From Pirellulales bacterium (GTDB taxonomy: Bacteria > Planctomycetota > Planctomycetia > Pirellulales > JAICIG01), in assembly GCA_025924495.1 (NCBI GenBank), contig JAICIG010000266.1:1-11233 (forward strand): DNA of 11,233 nucleotides. The letters are read 5' to 3'. The notes under the pieces are model-generated. The model worked only from the letters and a program-made list of their open reading frames with translations. It was not told the DNA's origin and did no database searches. This document shows positions 7,521 to 11,233 of this stretch, piece after piece (position 1 is the stretch's first letter; every line of letters begins with the position of its first letter). A program made the translations under genes and the position numbers.

Positions 7521-7748
7521 ATGGACGAAAGCCGCACGACATCGGTGCTCAAGTCCCTCGAATTGGATGCTTCCCAAATAGAATCGCTTTCCGAGTCCGA
7601 TCTTTGCACGTTGATCGGTTTCCTCGATTACGACGCTCGCTTGCAGGCGAGAGTGGAGGAACACGCAGCGTCGCTGGCCGACAATCGGTCCTCGGTCGGT
7701 TTTTCGCACGTCGAGCCTTTCTCGTCGCGCTATCGCGGCGCCAAGTAG
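7521..7748 (+). CDS. Small acidic protein of unknown function (75 aa)
   Basis: I do not recognise this protein. It begins with ATG at 7521, with a strong GAGGAG (7508-7513) 7 nt upstream. The earlier in-frame ATG at 7515 is too close to that site to be used. The 75-residue product is soluble and mostly helical in pattern: 'LKSLELDASQIESLSESDL' resembles an amphipathic acidic helix, followed by 'LIGFLDYDARLQARVEEHAA' and a polar tail ending 'SSRYRGAK'. It has no signal peptide, membrane helix or Cys-pair motif. The third codon positions are GC-rich as in neighbouring genes, supporting real coding. It diverges from the TPR gene. A regulatory or adaptor role is possible but nothing in the sequence specifies one. 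Confidence 0.6.
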   Translation: MDESRTTSVLKSLELDASQIESLSESDLCTLIGFLDYDARLQARVEEHAASLADNRSSVGFSHVEPFSSRYRGAK

Positions 7749-7967
7749 CCAATTTGGGCCGCCCTTCTGGGTTAGCCGCGATCTGGAGCGGTCGCCGCGC
7801 CGCCGTCTGCCGCCCTGTTTCGGGCAATCGGCCGCTGTCCCTTCGGGCAGGGCACTTCTTTAAAAAAATTGGCCTGGCTGAATAATCGGCAAAAGTTGCG
7901 GCCGTGATCTGGTCGATACTCTGCGCGTCGAGGAGACCAACCCAAGCGTCGTCGTAGGAAGCGACCT
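7749..7967. other. Non-coding spacer between two small ORFs, weak hairpin
   Basis: No convincing gene on either strand. An imperfect hairpin lies at about 7837-7850: CTG(T)CCC pairs with GGGCAG around a UUC loop, with a bulged T. A stretch of T and A residues follows some 6-10 nt later (7856-7868), so termination of the upstream small ORF is possible but weakly supported. Confidence 0.3.
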
Positions 7968-8129
7968 ATGTCTCAGCCTTCTAAGCAACTCCATAAGCCG
8001 GCCGACCTCAGTTTCCTGATTCGCGAACTGCGGCGGCTTTCGACGCACCCGCAGGACCAAAACGGGACTGCTTTCTGGAAAGTGGTTCGCTGGCATCTTC
8101 GCGAGCGCAGCAGCCGCAGTTCTTGCTAA
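7968..8129 (+). CDS. Possible small basic protein of unknown function (53 aa)
   Basis: A short frame starting ATG at 7968 and ending TAA at 8127-8129. AGGAA (7956-7960) lies 7 nt before the ATG, the same spacing as for the 75-residue ORF upstream. The product reads MSQPSKQLHKPADLSFLIRE and continues with 'LRRLSTHPQDQNG', 'FWKVVRWHLRERSSRSSC'. It is basic, with a likely helix around 'DLSFLIRELRRLS', and has no signal peptide or membrane helix. I recognise no family. Support is the ribosome site, an ordinary amino-acid mix and the lack of a competing gene; length alone would not justify it. The minus-strand frames crossing it (7860-8096, 8008-8220) have no ribosome site or family marks. Confidence 0.4.
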   Translation: MSQPSKQLHKPADLSFLIRELRRLSTHPQDQNGTAFWKVVRWHLRERSSRSSC

Positions 8130-8286
8130 GCGGCCAGACGCATCGCCGACCGTTCCCGTCTCCGCCGGGCTTGCCGCCGAAGAGCCTGGGCGATTTGCAC
8201 AAGTCTCGGGCCCGATTCATTGGATGCCGCGCGGCGAACGATCCTGCTCCGTTCCCGCGTCATCAAGGCGGATTGTGATACGCAAG
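8130..8286. other. Non-coding spacer before the convergent thioredoxin-like gene
   Basis: Nothing recognisable: no ORF with a ribosome site, no clear repeat, no RNA gene and no strong terminator hairpin. It lies between the stop of the possible 53-residue ORF and the stop of the convergent minus-strand thioredoxin-like gene. A plus-strand frame from 8224 enters that gene on the antisense side and is judged a shadow. Confidence 0.5.
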
Positions 8287-8727
8287 TTACCGCACAATTC
8301 TGCCGGGTTGCGAGACGAGCGCTGGAGAGCTCGAGCGCGTCAGGCGTTTCTGAAATTCTCGCGGCGGCAGGTAGCCCTTGATGCGATCGAGCGTGACGGC
8401 ATCGGGGGAGATGATCAGCGTGGTGGGAAACGCCGTGATCTTCAGCTCTTTGATCAAGTCGGGATCGGTCTTCGGATCAATTGCCAACGGCACGAAATCG
8501 GCGTTGATTTGCGCTGCAACGCCGGTATCGACGAGCGTCTCCGTTTTCATCTTGGTGCAGAATTTGCAATTCGACCGCGTGATGAATAGCAGCAGGGGCC
8601 GGTCTTCGCTGACCGATCGGCTCCATGCGAGTTCGGCGTCGTTGAGCCAGTCGATCTCTTCGCCCAAAGCCGGGCGGACGAGCATGCTGGTCAACAGAAT
8701 GAATCCTAGAGTGCACAGTAGTCGCAT
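8287..8727 (-). CDS. Exported thioredoxin-like protein with CxxC motif
   Basis: A 146-residue protein beginning at the ATG at 8727, with GGAGA about 11 nt and GCGAG about 6 nt upstream. Residues 1-22 form a signal peptide ('MRLLCTLGFILLTSMLV', likely cut after 'ALG'), so it acts outside the cytoplasmic membrane. The mature part is a thioredoxin fold: 'RPLLLFITRSNCKFCTKMK' contains the redox pair Cys54-Cys57 (CKFC), and 'ITAFPTTLII' has the cis-proline Pro101 facing the active site. The residue before the first Cys is Asn, not the Trp of classical thioredoxin, a change common in periplasmic relatives of the DUF255/thioredoxin_7 type. It probably reduces or isomerises disulfides of exported proteins. 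It lies downstream of the sulfatase gene on the same strand, 210 nt away. The C-terminal 20 residues are polar and poorly conserved in look. Confidence 0.87.
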   Translation of the reverse strand: MRLLCTLGFILLTSMLVRPALGEEIDWLNDAELAWSRSVSEDRPLLLFITRSNCKFCTKMKTETLVDTGVAAQINADFVPLAIDPKTDPDLIKELKITAFPTTLIISPDAVTLDRIKGYLPPREFQKRLTRSSSPALVSQPGRIVR

Positions 8728-8785
8728 TGAATTCTCGCTCTCCGCGATGCGTCATTGAATGCCCCGCTGCAACTGCCCGCTGTTC

Positions 8786-8938
8786 TTATCGGATGACGGT
8801 GAAGCGCCGGCTGTGAGGATCTTGGTGGGGACCCCCGGCCGTTCGGTTTGCCTGTTCGCAAAATGCCGAATAGGGAACCGTCTCCGCAGGCAGAAGCTGT
8901 TCATGCCAGGCAAACTGTGCCGGCGCCAGCTCAGCCAT
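8786..8938 (-). CDS. Possible 50-residue ORF coupled to the sulfatase stop
   Basis: A minus-strand frame whose ATG (8936-8938) overlaps the sulfatase TAA (8938-8940) by one base (TAATG), the classic layout for translational coupling. It ends with TAA at 8786-8788. The product starts [20 protein letters not shown] and ends 'HSRRFTVIR'. No family, signal peptide or membrane helix is recognised and composition is Pro/Ala/His-rich. It fills most of the 210-nt gap before the thioredoxin-like gene, which argues for it, but a TAATG can arise by chance and no ribosome site is needed to explain it. A plus-strand frame at 8759-8989 overlaps it and has less support. Confidence 0.28.
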   Translation of the reverse strand: MAELAPAQFAWHEQLLPAETVPYSAFCEQANRTAGGPHQDPHSRRFTVIR

Positions 8939-10428
8939 TACGGCGCCAGTTGGCCCGGCTCGCGAACGTTTTTGCCAATGCGTTTCTGAGCGGAATCTCC
9001 TAGATCTGCACGGGCCTTTTCGGCCAGTTTTTCTAAGCTCGCGACTACCTCGGGATGTTCGGCAGCCACGTCCCTGGTTTCGCCCGGATCGTGCTCCAAA
9101 TCGAAGAGCGACGACTCGATTCGTTTTTGCACGTATTTCGTTGGCGTGCCGCCCCGGCCCCCCTCTCCCGCCAACGAACGGTAATTGTGCGGAAAGTGCA
9201 ACTTCCAGCGGCCGCTGCGGATGGCTTGCAGTTCGCGGTCCCAGTAGAAGTAAAGCGCATCGTGAGGACTCTTGGCGCCGGGTTGGGCAGAGATCAAAGG
9301 CCAGATATCGAGCCCGTCGATAATTCGATCGGCAGGCAACTTCGCGCCGATCAGCCTGGCGAGCGTCGGCAAGATGTCGATCGTCATGGCGGGCTCATGG
9401 CAAACCATGCCGGGCGGAATGTGGCCGGGCCAGCGCATCAGGCACGGCTCGCGCACGCCCCCTTCGAAACTTGTCCCCTTGCCTTCGCGCAGCGGCTCCG
9501 CCGTGCCGGCGTGATCGCCATAGCTCAGCCAAGGTCCGTTGTCGGAGGTGAATATCACCAGCGTGCGTTCGTCCAATTTCAACTTCGCCAATGTTGAGAG
9601 CACTTGCCCGACCGACCAGTCAATCTCTTCGATCACGTCCCCAAACAGGCCGCGCTGGGTTTTGCCCCGATATTTTTCGGAAACATGCAGCGGCACATGC
9701 GGCATGCTGTGTGCAAGATAGACGAAAAATGGCTTGTCCCTGTTGCGCTCGATAAAGCGGACGGCGTGCTCGGCGTATTGCGTCGTCAGTTGCGTCTGGT
9801 CGGGATTCAGGGCGATCGTTTTCTCGCCCTCGATTAACGGCAAATCGGGGAAAGCATTCTTCATCTCGGGATGCTGCGGCCACATATCGTTTGAGTAAGG
9901 CAGCCCATAGTATTCGTCGAACCCGTGTCGAGTCGGTAGGAACTGCGGATGGTGGCCCAGATGCCACTTGCCGTAAACGGCGGTCGCATAACCGCGGCTC
10001 TTGAAAACTTCGCCCAGCGTCAATTCCTGATCGTTGATGCCATGCTGACTCTTCGGCCCCAAGGCGCCGAGAATTCCCACGCGGTTCGGATAGCACCCGG
10101 TCAGTAGCGCCGTACGCGAAGCGGAGCAAACAGCCTGCGGCACATAGAAGTCAGTGAACCGCACTCCTTCGGCCGCCAGGCGATCGAGGTTGGGCGTGCG
10201 ATAACCCTTCGCTCCGTAGCAGCCAAGATCGCAGTAACCCAAGTCGTCGGCGAGTATGAGTACTATGTTTGGTCTACACTCATCTTCCGCACAATACGCC
10301 GTATTTATCGCAGATATTGACCAAATCCCAGCGCTCGCAACAATGATGAGTGTAGTTATTCTGTGTAGTAAAGTGCCTAGTAAATCCTGGGGGCACGACA
10401 CAGGTTCCCTGGGAATTCGAACTGTCAT
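8938..10428 (-). CDS. Secreted type I sulfatase (formylglycine-dependent)
   Basis: A 496-residue protein from the ATG at 10428, which has GAGG 7 nt upstream; a TTG at 10440 would add four residues. A hydrophobic export segment spans about 20-46. The catalytic signature is '[11 protein letters not shown]' at 101-111, where Cys101 is the residue oxidised to formylglycine by a separate enzyme. Metal and substrate residues are in place: Asp61-Asp62 in 'LADDLGYCD', 'GKWHLG' with Lys154 and His156, His244 in 'HSMPHVP', Asp296-Asn297 in 'FTSDNGP', and Lys317 in '[15 protein letters not shown]'. The C-terminal region 'SGRWKLHFP' and '[15 protein letters not shown]' is standard for arylsulfatase A/GALNS-like members. 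It probably hydrolyses sulfate esters of algal or mucin-type polysaccharides outside the cytoplasm. The exact substrate is not predictable. No maturase gene is in the window. A promoter and leader hairpin lie upstream. Confidence 0.95.
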   Translation of the reverse strand: MTVRIPREPVSCPQDLLGTLLHRITTLIIVASAGIWSISAINTAYCAEDECRPNIVLILADDLGYCDLGCYGAKGYRTPNLDRLAAEGVRFTDFYVPQAVCSASRTALLTGCYPNRVGILGALGPKSQHGINDQELTLGEVFKSRGYATAVYGKWHLGHHPQFLPTRHGFDEYYGLPYSNDMWPQHPEMKNAFPDLPLIEGEKTIALNPDQTQLTTQYAEHAVRFIERNRDKPFFVYLAHSMPHVPLHVSEKYRGKTQRGLFGDVIEEIDWSVGQVLSTLAKLKLDERTLVIFTSDNGPWLSYGDHAGTAEPLREGKGTSFEGGVREPCLMRWPGHIPPGMVCHEPAMTIDILPTLARLIGAKLPADRIIDGLDIWPLISAQPGAKSPHDALYFYWDRELQAIRSGRWKLHFPHNYRSLAGEGGRGGTPTKYVQKRIESSLFDLEHDPGETRDVAAEHPEVVASLEKLAEKARADLGDSAQKRIGKNVREPGQLAP

Positions 10429-10462
10429 CCGAGGCCTCAACGCTCAGTCGGAAATCGCTGGC

Positions 10463-10484
10463 GCCAGGCGGCCGCGCCGCTGGC
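10463..10484 (-). promoter_or_regulatory. Leader hairpin upstream of the sulfatase gene
   Basis: An inverted repeat with nine paired bases and one bulged G: GCCAG-G-CGGC and GCCGCTGGC around a 3-nt loop (CGC). It overlaps a 10-bp palindrome CTGGCGCCAG (10458-10467). If transcription starts near 10487 the hairpin forms the very 5' end of the sulfatase mRNA, where such structures can stabilise the message; it could also be an operator. Function is inferred from position only. Confidence 0.3.
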
Positions 10485-10493
10485 TGTGATGCA

Positions 10494-10522
10494 AATATCC
10501 ATTCTCCTGACCTGTGGGTCAA
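10494..10522 (-). promoter_or_regulatory. Candidate sigma70-type promoter for the sulfatase gene
   Basis: On the minus strand TTGACC (10517-10522, five of six consensus bases) is separated by exactly 17 nt from GATATT (10494-10499, four of six). The predicted start near 10487 gives a leader of about 59 nt to the ATG at 10428. It is the best -35/-10 pair I found in the window. It lies just upstream of the divergent integrase gene, so the two genes share this control region. Confidence 0.45.
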
Positions 10523-10546
10523 CTTGCTGGAGCTCTCGCACCGCTG

Positions 10547-11233
10547 ATGGGAAGACCTCGTAAACAGCGCCGACAAACGCACGGCTCGGCTTGGCACTGG
10601 AAACAGACCGATTGCTGGTACTACACGCCGCCCGGCTCGAAGCGCCGCGTACCGTTGTTCGATGAGCAAGGCCAGCGAATTCGCGGCAAAGAAAATCAGG
10701 CGGTCGCAGAACGAGCGCTGGCCCGAGCGAAGCTGGCGGACGCCGCCCGAGCGGACGGCAAAGCGCCGGACGAAACATGGCTCGTGGCGCGCGTCTGCTC
10801 GGAATACCTTCAATACTGTGAGCGCGGCGTCCAGGCGGGTTCCATCAGCCATAGCCATCGCGCAAACGCCGTGGCGTTCCTCAATGATCTGTGCCGATAT
10901 TGCGGCGCGTTGCCGGCCGCGGAACTCAAAAAGGCTCATATCCAGGAGTGGCTGGAAAGCCATGCCGGTTGGCGCTCCGCGGCCACTCACCGCAGCGTGC
11001 TGTCGATTGTGTTGGCGGCCTTCAATCGGGCCGAAGAGATGTTTGACATTCCCAATCCGCTCAAGGGAATGAAAAAGCCGGCTTCGAAGCCGCGCTTGCA
11101 ATCGCTTTCCGCCGCCGACGAGGAGGCGCTGTTGGCGGCGGTGGAAGTTCGCTTTCGCGAGTTTCTGTTTGCGGCCCTCCGCACGGGCCTGCGGCCGTTT
11201 AGCGAGCTGGCTCGTTTAACGGCCGAGCACGTC
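10547..11233 (+). CDS. Tyrosine recombinase (phage-type integrase), 3' end outside the window
   Basis: The frame is open from the ATG at 10547 to the last base (229 codons) and continues beyond the window. The basic start MGRPRKQRRQTHGSAWHWKQ and 'TDCWYYTPPGSKRRVPLFDE' (21-40) form an arm-type N-terminal segment of a style I associate with planctomycete integrases. Residues about 75-175 fit the helical core-binding domain. The catalytic domain begins near 185 ('QSLSAADEEALL'), and Arg216 in 'ALRTGLRPFSELARL' is the first catalytic arginine, with Glu220 in the usual 'R-x3-E' position. The remaining R-H-R-Y residues must lie downstream. The enzyme cuts and rejoins DNA at attachment sites, inserting or excising mobile elements. 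The start is the ATG because a TGA at 10508 closes the frame and GTG at 10514 is the only alternative; the nearest GGAG is 14 nt upstream, which is rather far. Confidence 0.9.
   Translation, partial: MGRPRKQRRQTHGSAWHWKQTDCWYYTPPGSKRRVPLFDEQGQRIRGKENQAVAERALARAKLADAARADGKAPDETWLVARVCSEYLQYCERGVQAGSISHSHRANAVAFLNDLCRYCGALPAAELKKAHIQEWLESHAGWRSAATHRSVLSIVLAAFNRAEEMFDIPNPLKGMKKPASKPRLQSLSAADEEALLAAVEVRFREFLFAALRTGLRPFSELARLTAEHV

Noticed and set aside
7678..7704. CCGAC...GTCGG hairpin followed by five T residues, resembling an intrinsic terminator
   Set aside because: It lies inside the 75-residue coding frame, has only five GC pairs and a 12-nt loop; probably chance.
7418..7885. A 155-codon plus-strand frame overlapping the 75-residue gene
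   Set aside because: Arg-rich, no ribosome site, and it overlaps a better-supported frame that has a strong Shine-Dalgarno sequence.
8224..8589. A 121-codon plus-strand frame
   Set aside because: It is the antisense shadow of the thioredoxin-like gene, whose signal peptide, CxxC and cis-Pro are clear.
8759..8989. A 76-codon plus-strand Cys-rich frame
   Set aside because: It overlaps the sulfatase 3' end antisense and has no ribosome site or recognisable motif.
10280..11101. A 273-codon minus-strand frame at the right side
   Set aside because: It is antisense to the integrase and to the 5' end of the sulfatase gene; the integrase has clear family motifs and this frame has none.

Overview
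The window (about 60% GC) most likely comes from a planctomycete, probably of the Pirellulales type. The evidence is a GYF_2-domain protein fused to TPR repeats that carry the planctomycete-style 'LATCP...DTLAAAHAEAGDF' module, a secreted sulfatase, and an integrase starting MGRPRKQRRQTHGSAWHWKQ, a style I associate with planctomycete tyrosine recombinases. This assignment rests on protein style alone. No rRNA, tRNA, CRISPR array or insertion sequence was seen.

Layout. At the left edge (1-573, +) is the 3' end of a KdpE-type response regulator. It converges on a minus-strand acyltransferase-3 membrane protein (611-1699). Next comes a minus-strand run transcribed from about 7278 down to 1873: a GYF_2/transmembrane/coiled-coil/TPR protein (5113-7278), a GT-C (family 39 type) membrane glycosyltransferase (3116-5032), a LolD/MacB-type ABC ATPase without a permease (2398-3108) and a GNAT acetyltransferase (1873-2370). 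Gaps are 80, 7 and 27 nt, so the last three genes almost certainly share a transcript and the TPR gene may lead it. A role in building or modifying envelope glycoconjugates is a reasonable inference from the glycosyltransferase and the nearby O-acyltransferase, but nothing in the sequence proves a shared pathway.

From 7279 to 8286 the DNA is gene-poor on the plus strand, with two small ORFs (75 and 53 codons), each preceded by a well-placed Shine-Dalgarno sequence. From 8287 to 10428 (minus strand) lie a secreted sulfatase, a possible 50-codon ORF coupled to its stop by a TAATG overlap, and a secreted thioredoxin-like protein. A good candidate promoter and a 5'-leader hairpin precede the sulfatase.

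At the right edge (10547-11233, +) is the first 229 codons of a tyrosine recombinase that runs off the window, suggesting an integrated or mobile element begins near or beyond this edge. Everything else is consistent with ordinary planctomycete chromosomal content; no clearly new multi-gene system was identified.
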